A stretch of DNA of 64,000 bases from an uncultured Flavobacteriaceae bacterium (GTDB lineage Bacteria; Bacteroidota; Bacteroidia; Flavobacteriales; Flavobacteriaceae), in assembly GCA_905479625.1 (NCBI GenBank), contig CAJQNF010000051.1, forward strand, positions 1 through 64,000, given 5' to 3'. Both the position numbers and the translations under genes were made by a program. Of this stretch, positions 19,841 to 30,043 are shown piece by piece. The first letter of the stretch is position 1; each line of letters opens with the position of its first letter. The notes beneath the pieces were generated by a model. That model was not told the DNA's origin and made no database searches. It saw nothing but the letters and a program-made list of their open reading frames with translations.

Positions 19841-19862
19841 ATTACTACAACATTACCACAAC
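19841..19862. promoter_or_regulatory. Direct repeat ATTACTACAAC / ATTACCACAAC upstream of susC; candidate regulator binding site
   Basis: Two adjacent 11-bp copies with one mismatch in the regulator-susC intergenic region. Confidence 0.35.
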
Positions 19863-20081
19863 ATTTATTTCTTAATATAAAGTTAACGTCAGTTTGCAGT
19901 TTTTTTTCTCCACTGATTCGGCATAGTCATATCCACCGTTTTAAAGCACTAGTTGTACTATTTTATCAATTTTATGTACTCTATTATCAAGGATTGCTGC
20001 ACGTTGTATGTTTTTTGTATAGGCATAAAAAGAAAAATTATGTCAGATCTCTTGTATTTTTCGGATTCAAAATATTGTTAT

Positions 20082-23000
20082 ATGAAGTCAAAAATAATTT
20101 TACTTGTGCTCTTTTTTGCAGTAACATTTGGATTTGCTCAAAATGTTACGGTAACAGGAGTAGTTTATGAAAGTGCTGATAGCCCTTTACCGGGTGTTAG
20201 TATTTTAGTTAAAGGAACCAGTTTGGGGACGGCGACCGATTTTGATGGAAATTTTAGTCTTGATGACGTTCCTATCTCATCAGTGTTGGTTTTTTCATAT
20301 GTTGGTTTTCAAAATTATGAGGTTCAAATTGAAAACGATACCCCATTAACGATAACTCTGTTAGAAGATGCAGAGGCATTGGATGAGGTCATTTTGATTG
20401 GTTATGGAACTCAGTCAAAAAAGGAAATAACCGGTGCTGTATCGGTAGTTGGATCAGAGACCATCGAAAAACTGAATCCGGTACGTGTTGAACAGGCTTT
20501 ACAAGGGCAGGTTTCAGGTGTTAGCATAACAGCCCAATCAGGATCTCCTGGTAGTGGATCTAATATTAGAATACGTGGTGTAACTACAAATGGTAATAAT
20601 AATCCATTAATACTAGTAGATGGAAATGTGATAGAAGACCTGAGTGTGATCAATCCAAATGATATTGAGAGCATAAACGTATTAAAAGATGCGACAGCAG
20701 GTATATATGGTGTGAGAGCGGCTAATGGGGTAATTTTGATTACGACCAAATCAGGTTCTATGAGCAGCGACCTTAAATTTGATTTGGATACATATGGTGG
20801 GATTCAGGAAACAACAAGACAATTACCTGTATTAGATGCAACTGAATATGGCGTTCTTGTAAATGAGGCTTTTGTTGCCGGTGGAGATTCTCCACCTTTT
20901 TTAGATTTTACGCAATTAGGTTCAGGTACAGACTGGCAAAAAGAAATATTTCAAACGGCTCCTATCGCTAATGTCAATTTCGCAGTCAATAAGGGTTGGG
21001 AAAACTCTAAGCTATCTGCGGGTACTTCCTATCTTACCCAAGATGGTATTGTTGGAGGAAGCGATGCTAATTTTAATCGTTTTACAGGGAGAGTGAATTA
21101 TAACCTTGATTTTTTCAAGAATTTTAAGCTAAATACTTCATGGATCTATACAAGTACCAATAGAAAGAACTTATTGGAAAATACCCTTGGTTCTGTGCTA
21201 TTCAATGCTTTGAATATGGCACCGAATTTAACGGTAAGGGATCAAAATGGTGATTACACATTGGCAGAAGGGCTGGGGAACGAAGTTATTAATCCTAAAG
21301 CACAAATTGAAAATACTTATAACAATACCCATGTTGACAAAATCAGTGGAGCTATTGGTGTTAATTATAATTTTTTAGAACATTTTACTGCTGAATCAAG
21401 ATTCCAGTTTAACTATTCTGAAGTAACAGGTAAAGTTTTTTCACCCGAAGTATACTATGGTTCAGGTAAGGTCTTTAACGTAACCAGAAATAGTGTAACT
21501 GAATATCAAAATATTTACAGAGATTATACCTGGGATAATTTTATTACCTATAAAAACACCTTTGGTGACGATCATAACTTAACAGCATTGCTTGCGATGT
21601 CAGTGCGTCAAGAAAGTGGTCAATTTTCAGGGGAAACGGGATTCGATATTCCTGACAATTCTTATAAGAATGCCAGTATAGAAAATGCATCTGATGTGGT
21701 TGATAATTATCTCAATGGTGGCGACACTTATGATACAAGGTTGCTTTCGTATTTTACAAGAGTTCAATACGATTTTAAGAGTAAATACCTTTTATCAGTT
21801 GTTTTACGGAGAGATGCATCTACAAGATTCGGACCTGAAAACAGAGCTGGATATTTTCCTTCTGTTTCCGCAGGATGGGTCATGTCTGATGAGTCATTTT
21901 TGGAAAAAAGTGACTGGCTGAATTTCATGAAAATAAGAATTAGTTATGGAATCGTTGGGAATGATCGTATTGCTGATTATGGTTATGTATCTCTGTTAAA
22001 TGGTGAAGCTACTTATGTATTTAATAATGAGTTAATCTATGGTAGGGCAGAAGGAGCGTTGGCCAACCCTGAGATCAAGTGGGAGAAACAAAAGACTTTT
22101 GATGTGGGTCTTGACATGAAATTTTTAGACAATAAGATTGATGTCACGATGGATTACTTCAACAAGACAACAGATGATTTGTTGCTTGTTCCTCAGGTTT
22201 CAGGAATTCTTGGAGGAGCAGCACCAGGATCCAGACCACCAATTGTTAACGCAGGTTCAGTTGAAAATAAAGGTTTTGAATTTCTAATTTCATATAGAGA
22301 CGATATCTCTGATGATTTCAGATTCAATATAAGTTATAACATGACCTATCTGAAGAATGAAGTGACTCTTGTAGCCGGTGAAAATGGTTTTGTTACCGGT
22401 GGGTCATTTGGTGTTGGACAAGATCCTCCATCCAGAATGGAAGTCGGACAACCAATCGGATATTTTTACGGACTTAAAACAGATGGTATTTTTCAAAATC
22501 AGGGAGAAGTGGATGATCATGCGACGCAAGTCAATGCCTCGCCAGGAGATCTGAGATATGAAGATATCAATGAAGATGGTAAAATTGACGAAGATGACAG
22601 AACTTATATTGGAGATCCTATTGCACCATGGATTATGGGTTTAAATTTAGGATTGAATTATAAAAACTGGGATTTTGGAGCTAATTTTATCTCTTCTATT
22701 GGAAACGAGATTGTTAGAAACTATGAGCGTAATCAACCACTTACCAACAGGAGCAGCTATTTCTTAAACCGATGGACTGGTGAGGGAAGTACTGATTCTT
22801 TTCCAAGAGTGACTACAGGTCCTAATTCAAACAGTTTATTCTCAGATTTTTATGTAGAAGATGCCTCATATTTGAGGATTTCAAATATTCAACTGGGGTA
22901 CACTTTCAATATGGATAATTCCAAAGGCATTGACAAATTCAGGTTATATGCCTCTGTTAATAATGCTTATACATTCACAAAATACAAAGGATATGACCCA

Positions 23001-23096
23001 TCAGCTTCCACAGGGCAACCAATTGGCGGTGGTATAGATCAAGGATTTTATCCAATTCCAAGAGTCTATATGCTGGGTATAAATCTTAAATTTTAA
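20082..23096 (+). CDS. SusC/RagA-family TonB-dependent outer-membrane transporter
   Basis: Signal peptide MKSKIILLVLFFAVTFGFAQ; carboxypeptidase-like N-terminal domain (GVVYESADSPLPGVSILVKGTSLGTATDFDGNF); plug IGYGTQSKKEITGAVS; ILVDG; C-terminal beta barrel. Internal ATG at 20082 preferred over 19953. Confidence 0.96.
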   Translation: MKSKIILLVLFFAVTFGFAQNVTVTGVVYESADSPLPGVSILVKGTSLGTATDFDGNFSLDDVPISSVLVFSYVGFQNYEVQIENDTPLTITLLEDAEALDEVILIGYGTQSKKEITGAVSVVGSETIEKLNPVRVEQALQGQVSGVSITAQSGSPGSGSNIRIRGVTTNGNNNPLILVDGNVIEDLSVINPNDIESINVLKDATAGIYGVRAANGVILITTKSGSMSSDLKFDLDTYGGIQETTRQLPVLDATEYGVLVNEAFVAGGDSPPFLDFTQLGSGTDWQKEIFQTAPIANVNFAVNKGWENSKLSAGTSYLTQDGIVGGSDANFNRFTGRVNYNLDFFKNFKLNTSWIYTSTNRKNLLENTLGSVLFNALNMAPNLTVRDQNGDYTLAEGLGNEVINPKAQIENTYNNTHVDKISGAIGVNYNFLEHFTAESRFQFNYSEVTGKVFSPEVYYGSGKVFNVTRNSVTEYQNIYRDYTWDNFITYKNTFGDDHNLTALLAMSVRQESGQFSGETGFDIPDNSYKNASIENASDVVDNYLNGGDTYDTRLLSYFTRVQYDFKSKYLLSVVLRRDASTRFGPENRAGYFPSVSAGWVMSDESFLEKSDWLNFMKIRISYGIVGNDRIADYGYVSLLNGEATYVFNNELIYGRAEGALANPEIKWEKQKTFDVGLDMKFLDNKIDVTMDYFNKTTDDLLLVPQVSGILGGAAPGSRPPIVNAGSVENKGFEFLISYRDDISDDFRFNISYNMTYLKNEVTLVAGENGFVTGGSFGVGQDPPSRMEVGQPIGYFYGLKTDGIFQNQGEVDDHATQVNASPGDLRYEDINEDGKIDEDDRTYIGDPIAPWIMGLNLGLNYKNWDFGANFISSIGNEIVRNYERNQPLTNRSSYFLNRWTGEGSTDSFPRVTTGPNSNSLFSDFYVEDASYLRISNIQLGYTFNMDNSKGIDKFRLYASVNNAYTFTKYKGYDPSASTGQPIGGGIDQGFYPIPRVYMLGINLKF

Positions 23097-23101
23097 TAAC
23101 T

Positions 23102-24565
23102 ATGAAAACACTTAAATTAACATCAGTACTGTTATTATTTATATTTATAATAGTTACTTCCTGCAGTGATGATTTTGTAGATGTTGAATCACAAGATCCA
23201 AACTCAGAAGATTATTTTAACGATGAAGGCGATTATCAGGATGCCTTGATAGGAGCTTATGACCTTTTACAATCATCTTATATCAATGTGATGCTAGGGG
23301 AAATTGCCTCAGACAACACACTCTCTGGAGGTGAAAGTGCAACAGACGTTTTAGGAATACAGGAAATTGACGAAATGATCCATACTCCGGTAAATCAGCA
23401 ATTGAGAGATATTTGGAGCTGGATGTATGCAGGTGTGAATCGTGCAAACTACATCATGGAATTTCAGGATAAAACTGATTTCCCTGGCAAGAATGAAGTC
23501 ATTGGGCAAGTTCGCTTTTTAAGAGCTTATTATTATTTTGAATTGGTAAAATGGTTTGGAGATATACCTTTTTCAGTCGATAAAAGGATTCAGTTTGGAG
23601 ATCAGTTTGAAATTGAAAGAACGCCAAAAGCTGAGGTATACGCCCAGATGGAAAGTGACCTGATCTTTGCTGCAGAAAATTTACCTGCATCTTGGGATGA
23701 AGCTGAGACTGGCAGAGCTACCAAAGGAGCTGCTCAGGCCCTTTTAGGCAAGGTATACCTATATCAGGAGAAATTCTCAGAAGCAGCTGCTGCTCTTGAC
23801 CTGGTTGTCAATGGACCTTATGAATTGGTCACTGACTACAATTCCATATTCGAACAGGAAGGAGAAAATAATATTGAATCTGTTTTTGAAATTCAATATA
23901 CTGATAAGGAAGGGGCCGGATTTGGATGTTTACAATGTAGTGAAGGTAACGTAGCTGTTGGTTTTAATGGTATAAGAAATTATACAGGTCCAGATTTCAA
24001 TTCGGGATTTAGCTTTAATGTGCCAACTCAAAAGGCCGTTGACTTATTTGAAGAAGACGATCTTAGAAAGGATGTTGCAGTACTCGACATAGAGGCCTGG
24101 TCGGCTTCTAACGGATCTACTTTTTCCATAGGCTATAAGCATACCGGTTATTACAACAGGAAGTATATCGCGCGTAAGGGAGGTCTTAATACAGGAGATG
24201 CAAACCTTACCAATCCAAATAATTACAGAGCTATTCGCTTTGCTGATGTGCTGTTGATGGCTGCCGAAGCTTATAACAGAGGTGGGCTGGGAGATGAAAC
24301 TGCACGAATTTATTTAAACCGTGTAAGGGTAAGGGCCGGATTGGCTGAAACCGCAGAAACAGGTACTTCATTGACAACTGAAATCTATAAAGAAAGACGT
24401 GTTGAACTTCTAGGTGAAGGTCATCAGTTCTTTGATTTGGTGAGAACCGGCAGAGCCGCGCAAGAAATACAAGGATTTATAAGTGGGAAGCATGAATTAT
24501 TTCCAATTCCTTCCATAGAAATAGAATTAGCAGGAAACCGTTGGGAACAAAACCCAGGTTATTAA
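23102..24565 (+). CDS. SusD/RagB-family glycan-binding lipoprotein
   Basis: Lipobox TSCSDD; GQVRFLRAYYYFELVKWFGDIPF; C-terminal ERRVELLGEGHQFFDLVRTGRA...LFPIPSIEI. Confidence 0.96.
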   Translation: MKTLKLTSVLLLFIFIIVTSCSDDFVDVESQDPNSEDYFNDEGDYQDALIGAYDLLQSSYINVMLGEIASDNTLSGGESATDVLGIQEIDEMIHTPVNQQLRDIWSWMYAGVNRANYIMEFQDKTDFPGKNEVIGQVRFLRAYYYFELVKWFGDIPFSVDKRIQFGDQFEIERTPKAEVYAQMESDLIFAAENLPASWDEAETGRATKGAAQALLGKVYLYQEKFSEAAAALDLVVNGPYELVTDYNSIFEQEGENNIESVFEIQYTDKEGAGFGCLQCSEGNVAVGFNGIRNYTGPDFNSGFSFNVPTQKAVDLFEEDDLRKDVAVLDIEAWSASNGSTFSIGYKHTGYYNRKYIARKGGLNTGDANLTNPNNYRAIRFADVLLMAAEAYNRGGLGDETARIYLNRVRVRAGLAETAETGTSLTTEIYKERRVELLGEGHQFFDLVRTGRAAQEIQGFISGKHELFPIPSIEIELAGNRWEQNPGY

Positions 24566-24586
24566 AAACACATAAAAAGAAGAAAG

Positions 24587-27500
24587 ATGAAATATTTAAA
24601 AACCCTTTTAGTATTAATTTTATTTGGAACGGCGTTCGTTTCTTGTGAAAAAGACGAAGTTTCTTATGCTTTTCAAGAAATATCGGCGCCTACCAATGTT
24701 ACGGCTAATTTTGATGTAACACAAGATGACTCAGGATTGGTTACTGTAACGCCATCCGGTGAAGGAGCAGAATCATTTAAAGTTTATTGGGGAGAATCTG
24801 CCAATGAAGATCCGGAAATTGTTACTCCAGGTGGATCATTGGATCATACCTATGCAGAAGGAGAATTTAAGGTAAGAGTAGTGGGTGTAGGATCAACAAA
24901 TCTTACCAGCGAGTACCAACAGATGCTAACGGTGTCTTTTAGTGCTCCTGAAGAGTTGAAAGTAACAATAGATCAGAGTTCACCAAATCCAAACTTAATT
25001 AAAGTGAGTGCAACAGCAGTAAACGCAACTTTGTTTGATGTTTACTTTGGTGATGTTGAAGATGAAGAACCAACTCAATTGATGCCTGATGAAACAATAG
25101 AGTACACTTATGAAGCTACCGGTGATTATACCGTAAGAGTTGTTGCTAAAGGTGCAGGAGCTGCGACTTTAGAATATTCAGAAGAAATTACCATAGCAGA
25201 GGCTTCAGGTACAATTGCATTACCAATTACATTTGATGATCCAACGGTAAATTATGTTGAAAATATAGATGGCGCTTTTAGTGTGGTGGATAATTCATCA
25301 AAAGGAGGATCTAATGATACTGATTCAAAAGTAGGTGCCATTGAGAATGCAGGAGATGCCTATGAAGCTATTGTAGTGAATTTAGGAACACCTGTAGATT
25401 TTGCTTCTAATAAGAAGATTACCATAAAACTATATTCAACAACTGCTATTCCTATAGCGATGAAATTTGAAGGAGGAGTTGATGGAGAGCGTGAAAATGA
25501 AGTAGTGGTGCAACATGGTGGAACAGGTTGGGAAGATTTAACTTTTGACTATGCAACCGATGCTACTAAGAGTTATATCGATGGAAACCAAGGTGTAGGA
25601 GAACCATTTGTACCAACTGGAAAATATGCAACCATGGTGATCTTTGTTGATTTTGCGGGAACAACTGCAGGAACATTTTATATTGATGATATAGAACAGG
25701 AAAACCTTAACACAACACCATTGGAGCTTCCGATTAGTTTTGACGATGCATCTGTAAATTATGAAGGATCAATAGATGGGTCTTTCAGTGTGGTTGATAA
25801 CCCTGCTCCGGGAGGTGCAAATAATGTTGCATCCAAAGTAGGTGCTATAGAAAATGCAGGAGAATTGTACGAAGCCATAGTGCTTAACATGGGAGTGCCT
25901 GTAGATTTTAGTAGTAACAAAACTATCACAGCAAAATTATGGTCAACTACAGAATTGCCTGTAGCCATGAAGTTTGAGGGAGGAGTCAATGGAGAGCGTG
26001 AAAATGAAGTCGTTGTAACTCACGGCGGAACAGGTTGGGAGGACTTAACTTTTGACTATGCCAACAATGCTACAAAAAGTTATATAGATGGAAACCAGGG
26101 AGTAGGAGAACCTTTTGTTCCTACAGGGCAATATGCTACTATGGTCATCTTTGTTGATTTTGGAGGACCAACAGCTGGAACATTCTATATTGATGATATA
26201 GTGCAAGAAGGAACAGCGGTAGCATGTACTGAAGAAATGGATGAAAACATTGATCCTGCAGCCGGTGATATCAACTGGACATTTAAATCCAAAGATATTG
26301 ATCACAGTTTTGAACCATTTGGAGATATCGCTTCTGAAATTGTAAATAATCCAAATCCTTCAGGGATCAACGAAAGTTGTAATGTACAGAGTTACATAAA
26401 AACAGCAAATTGTCAAACTTGGTCTGGTGTTGGAAAGGGTTTAGCAAATGCCATCGATCTTACCAGTGCTCCTAATAAAGCCTTTAAGTTAATGGTATAT
26501 GGGGAATCCAAAACAACAAAAGTAACCTTGCAGTTGGAATTTGAACCATTTCCAAATACAGATCCTCTTGTAGCTATTGATCAGGAGATGACAAAAGTAG
26601 GTGAGTGGGAAGAATTAACATTCGATTTCTCAGCGCATTCAGATAAGACTTTTAAAAGTATTATAGTTTATTTTGACAGAGACAACACTTGTGATGATGC
26701 AGTGTATTATTTTGATAACCTGAAACAGGTTGCAGGTGATGACAATGGAGGTGGACCAATTGGCGGAACAGGGCCAACAACTTTCCCTATTGATTTCGAA
26801 ACTGCAGAAACAGGAGCTAGCTCAAAATTTGATGTTTTTGAAGCGGATACACCTCCACTTGAAGTTATTGCTAATCCTGATATGTCAGGAGAAAACACTA
26901 CAGCAACTGTAGCTAAATTTACAGCACCATTTGGTGGAGCCGACTATGCTGGTACGGTTACTGCATTGAAAGACAAATTTACTTTGGATGCAACGAATAG
27001 TTCAGTTTCCATTATGGTTTGGAAATCTGTAATTAGCGACGTAGGAATTAAGTTTGAATCAAATAAGGCTTCAACTGGTGAGATTAAAATTGCCAATACG
27101 AAGATTAACGAATGGGAAGAAATTGTTTTTGATTTTTCAGGTAAAATAGGTGAAGGTAGCTCTACTGATATTGATGCCATAGTTGTCTTCCCTGATTTCG
27201 ATGCCAGAACTCAAGACAATATCGTTTATTTCGATAATATAACTTTATCGGCTTCATCCGGCGGAGGTGGTTCAGGTCCAGATTCTTCTGCTCCTATACC
27301 TTCAGCGAAAACATCTGATGTGAAATCAATTTTTAGCGATGCCTATGACGATGTGGCGGGAACAGATTTTTTCCCAAATTGGGGTCAGGGTACAACTTAT
27401 GAACAAATTGACCTGATGGGTGATGCAGCAATCAAATATGCCAATTTGAATTATCAAGGAATTGCCATTGGATCTGCAGTTGACGCTACAGGATCTGAAA

Positions 27501-28258
27501 GTATTCATATTGATATATGGTCGGATGATTATACAGTTGTTCCTTTCTTTTTGATAAGTGCAGGTTCCGGAGAAAAGAGTGTTAACCTTTCCGTTGAAGC
27601 AAATAAGTGGAATAGTATTGATGTTCCATTGAGTGCATTCACTGATCAAGGACTAGCAGTTAATGATATTATTCAATTCAAGTTTGATGTGCAACCTAAT
27701 AATGGGGGCACCATTTATATCGATAATCTTTATTTTGAGGTAAATGATTCAGGAGGCTCAGCCTCACTTGAGTTACCTATCACATTTGATGATTCATCTT
27801 TGGATTATGAAGGATTAATTGATGGCTCGTTTAGCGTTGTTGACAATCCTGCTCCAGGAGGCGCCAATAATGTGGCTTCAAAAGTAGGTGCTATTGCAAA
27901 TGCAGGAGTTAACTGGGAAGCTATTGTAGCCAACATGGGAACAGCAGTTGATTTTAGTACGGATAAAACGATCAAAATAAAAGTTTGGTCAACAAGCTCA
28001 TTACCAATATTATTGAAGTTTGAAGGCGGTGTTAACGGAGAACGTCAGAATGAAGTTTCAGTGACTCATGGTGGAACAGGTTGGGAAGAATTAACCTTTG
28101 ATTTTGCCACCAGTGCTACAAAAAGCTATATAGATGGTAATCAAGGTGTCGGAGAAGCTTTCGTCCCAACAGGGCAATACAAAACTATGGTCATCTTTGT
28201 TGATGGTCCTGGAACAGCTGCTGGAACATTTTATATTGATGACATAATTCAAGAATAA
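24587..28258 (+). CDS. Modular surface glycan-binding lipoprotein: two PKD/Fn3-like modules plus six CBM-like jelly-roll modules, three of them near-identical
   Basis: Lipobox FVSCEKD; repeated modules LPI(T/S)FDD...GAFSVVDN...GGTGWE(D/E)LTFDYA..ATKSYIDGNQGVGEPFVPTG(K/Q)YATMVIFVDF...TFYIDDI. Confidence 0.85.
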   Translation: MKYLKTLLVLILFGTAFVSCEKDEVSYAFQEISAPTNVTANFDVTQDDSGLVTVTPSGEGAESFKVYWGESANEDPEIVTPGGSLDHTYAEGEFKVRVVGVGSTNLTSEYQQMLTVSFSAPEELKVTIDQSSPNPNLIKVSATAVNATLFDVYFGDVEDEEPTQLMPDETIEYTYEATGDYTVRVVAKGAGAATLEYSEEITIAEASGTIALPITFDDPTVNYVENIDGAFSVVDNSSKGGSNDTDSKVGAIENAGDAYEAIVVNLGTPVDFASNKKITIKLYSTTAIPIAMKFEGGVDGERENEVVVQHGGTGWEDLTFDYATDATKSYIDGNQGVGEPFVPTGKYATMVIFVDFAGTTAGTFYIDDIEQENLNTTPLELPISFDDASVNYEGSIDGSFSVVDNPAPGGANNVASKVGAIENAGELYEAIVLNMGVPVDFSSNKTITAKLWSTTELPVAMKFEGGVNGERENEVVVTHGGTGWEDLTFDYANNATKSYIDGNQGVGEPFVPTGQYATMVIFVDFGGPTAGTFYIDDIVQEGTAVACTEEMDENIDPAAGDINWTFKSKDIDHSFEPFGDIASEIVNNPNPSGINESCNVQSYIKTANCQTWSGVGKGLANAIDLTSAPNKAFKLMVYGESKTTKVTLQLEFEPFPNTDPLVAIDQEMTKVGEWEELTFDFSAHSDKTFKSIIVYFDRDNTCDDAVYYFDNLKQVAGDDNGGGPIGGTGPTTFPIDFETAETGASSKFDVFEADTPPLEVIANPDMSGENTTATVAKFTAPFGGADYAGTVTALKDKFTLDATNSSVSIMVWKSVISDVGIKFESNKASTGEIKIANTKINEWEEIVFDFSGKIGEGSSTDIDAIVVFPDFDARTQDNIVYFDNITLSASSGGGGSGPDSSAPIPSAKTSDVKSIFSDAYDDVAGTDFFPNWGQGTTYEQIDLMGDAAIKYANLNYQGIAIGSAVDATGSESIHIDIWSDDYTVVPFFLISAGSGEKSVNLSVEANKWNSIDVPLSAFTDQGLAVNDIIQFKFDVQPNNGGTIYIDNLYFEVNDSGGSASLELPITFDDSSLDYEGLIDGSFSVVDNPAPGGANNVASKVGAIANAGVNWEAIVANMGTAVDFSTDKTIKIKVWSTSSLPILLKFEGGVNGERQNEVSVTHGGTGWEELTFDFATSATKSYIDGNQGVGEAFVPTGQYKTMVIFVDGPGTAAGTFYIDDIIQE
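25220..25702 (+). repeat. CBM-like module copy 1 (protein-level repeat)
   Basis: LPITFDDPTVNYVENIDGAFSVVDN...TFYIDDIEQE. Confidence 0.85.
25727..26209 (+). repeat. CBM-like module copy 2 (protein-level repeat)
   Basis: LPISFDDASVNYEGSIDGSFSVVDNPAPGGANNVASKVGAIENAG...TFYIDDIVQE. Confidence 0.85.
27773..28255 (+). repeat. CBM-like module copy 3 (protein-level repeat)
   Basis: LPITFDDSSLDYEGLIDGSFSVVDNPAPGGANNVASKVGAIANAG...TFYIDDIIQE. Confidence 0.85.
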
Positions 28259-28277
28259 GAAAATAAAATATAACCAT

Positions 28278-29909
28278 ATGAAAACTATATATAAAAGCAT
28301 ATTTTATTTGCTGATCATTCTGGGAATGAATGGATGTCAGGAAGATGAACCAAAGTTAGAAACGCTTTTGGTTCCCACAAACATGGAAATCAATGCCCAA
28401 GTTTTTGATGATGAGTCAGGTAATGTAACAGTAACGACTACAGCGGATAATGCCCTTACAATACATGTTGTTTTTAAGGAAAATGCAGAACCGGTTGTGG
28501 TTGGTCCAGGTGAACCTGCCCAGTTTCAGTATATCCGATCTGGAGATTACGCCCAGATCATTACGGTAATAGCCTATGGGCCAGGTGGGATCGCCTCATC
28601 CAAGACCATTAGTATAGATCTATCCGTACGTCTTATCATTGATCCTGATATTTTGAAAAAAATTGCTGGAGACGGCAGTAAACGATGGGTTTGGAATAAG
28701 GAAGAAGAAGGGCACTGGGGTGCCGATGCTGCATTTAATGATCAGAATGATGGTTATAAAGCACCTCCGAATACATTAAACCCATGTGCTTATGATGACG
28801 TTTTGATTTTTGGTTACGATGCAAATGATACCTATTCTTATGAAATGGAATTAGGTGAAAACAATGAAACCCTTGTTGGTTGGGCTGATGTGCAATATTT
28901 CTTTCCAAATAGCACTCCTGTTCAATATGTTGATGAATGTCATGACATTACCAATACCAATCCTAAAATAGAGACAGATACAGGTTTCCTTATTTTTCGA
29001 GGTGAAGATGGTGAATTATATTTACAGGTTGAAAATAGTACCCTTTCTTTTTGGTCTGGAGCACAGGTCTATAAGATATTGGAACTTACTGACGATTTAT
29101 TATCTGTGAGAGGTGATCATAAGCCAATACTTGAGGATATAGAGATTGCTTATTATCACGAATTCAGACCAGAAGATTATGATCCTAATCAGGATGATGA
29201 TTTTACAGAACTTGTATGGCAGGATGAATTTGACACTGATGGAGCTCCTGATGTGGAAAAATGGAACTATGACATAGGTAAAGGCAATAATGGTTGGGGT
29301 AATAATGAATCTCAATATTATACGGACAGATCTGAAAACGTTACAGTTTCTGATGGTACCCTTAAAATTACGGCTAAGAAAGAAAGTTATGAAGGAGCTG
29401 AATATACTTCGGCAAGGATGAAAACTCAGGATAAATATGACTTTACTTATGGAAGAGTTGATGTAAAAGCTAAACTAGCTGGTGGCGGGGGAACCTGGCC
29501 TGCAATTTGGATGCTTGGTTCAAATATTTCAACGGTAGGATGGCCCAAGTGCGGTGAAATGGATATTATGGAGTATGTTGGGAATAATCCTGGGACGGTA
29601 CAAAGTGCTATTCATACGCCTTCAAGCTCGGGTAACACTGTCAATGTGAAAAGCAGCCCTATAACAAATGAGACAAGTGAATTTCATGTTTATTCGGTGA
29701 TATGGTCAGGAGATCAAATTAGCTTTTTAATAGATGATGAGCGTTTTTATACTTACAAGCCAGAAACCCTGGATCAAAGTACCTGGCCTTTTGACGCAAG
29801 CCAATTTTTAATATTGAATGTTGCCATGGGAGGTAACTTAGGAGGCTCTATTGATCCTGATTTTAGCGAATCTGTAATGGAGATCGATTATGTAAGAGTC
29901 TATCAATAA
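28278..29909 (+). CDS. GH16 beta-glucanase with N-terminal PKD-like module, lipoprotein
   Basis: Lipobox NGCQED; N-terminal module resembling that of the preceding gene; LVWQDEFDTDG; catalytic EMDIMEYVG. Confidence 0.92.
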   Translation: MKTIYKSIFYLLIILGMNGCQEDEPKLETLLVPTNMEINAQVFDDESGNVTVTTTADNALTIHVVFKENAEPVVVGPGEPAQFQYIRSGDYAQIITVIAYGPGGIASSKTISIDLSVRLIIDPDILKKIAGDGSKRWVWNKEEEGHWGADAAFNDQNDGYKAPPNTLNPCAYDDVLIFGYDANDTYSYEMELGENNETLVGWADVQYFFPNSTPVQYVDECHDITNTNPKIETDTGFLIFRGEDGELYLQVENSTLSFWSGAQVYKILELTDDLLSVRGDHKPILEDIEIAYYHEFRPEDYDPNQDDDFTELVWQDEFDTDGAPDVEKWNYDIGKGNNGWGNNESQYYTDRSENVTVSDGTLKITAKKESYEGAEYTSARMKTQDKYDFTYGRVDVKAKLAGGGGTWPAIWMLGSNISTVGWPKCGEMDIMEYVGNNPGTVQSAIHTPSSSGNTVNVKSSPITNETSEFHVYSVIWSGDQISFLIDDERFYTYKPETLDQSTWPFDASQFLILNVAMGGNLGGSIDPDFSESVMEIDYVRVYQ

Positions 29910-29923
29910 ATAGCTTTAAGAAT

Positions 29924-29960
29924 TAAGAGGGCGTAAGTTAATGGGACTTGCGCTCTTTTT
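29924..29960. terminator. Hairpin after the second GH16 gene
   Basis: AAGAGGGCGTAAGT-TAATGGG-ACTTGCGCTCTT followed by TTT. Confidence 0.6.
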
Positions 29961-30043
29961 ACTTTCGAATATTGCCAATTTACTATCAATAAAATCTAAT
30001 AATTAATGTTAAATTTGGCATTGTATTAAAAAATTCAAGCCAT

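Noticed and set aside
20411-20749. 112-aa minus-strand ORF within susC
   Set aside because: Antisense shadow of conserved SusC plug sequence; no independent support.
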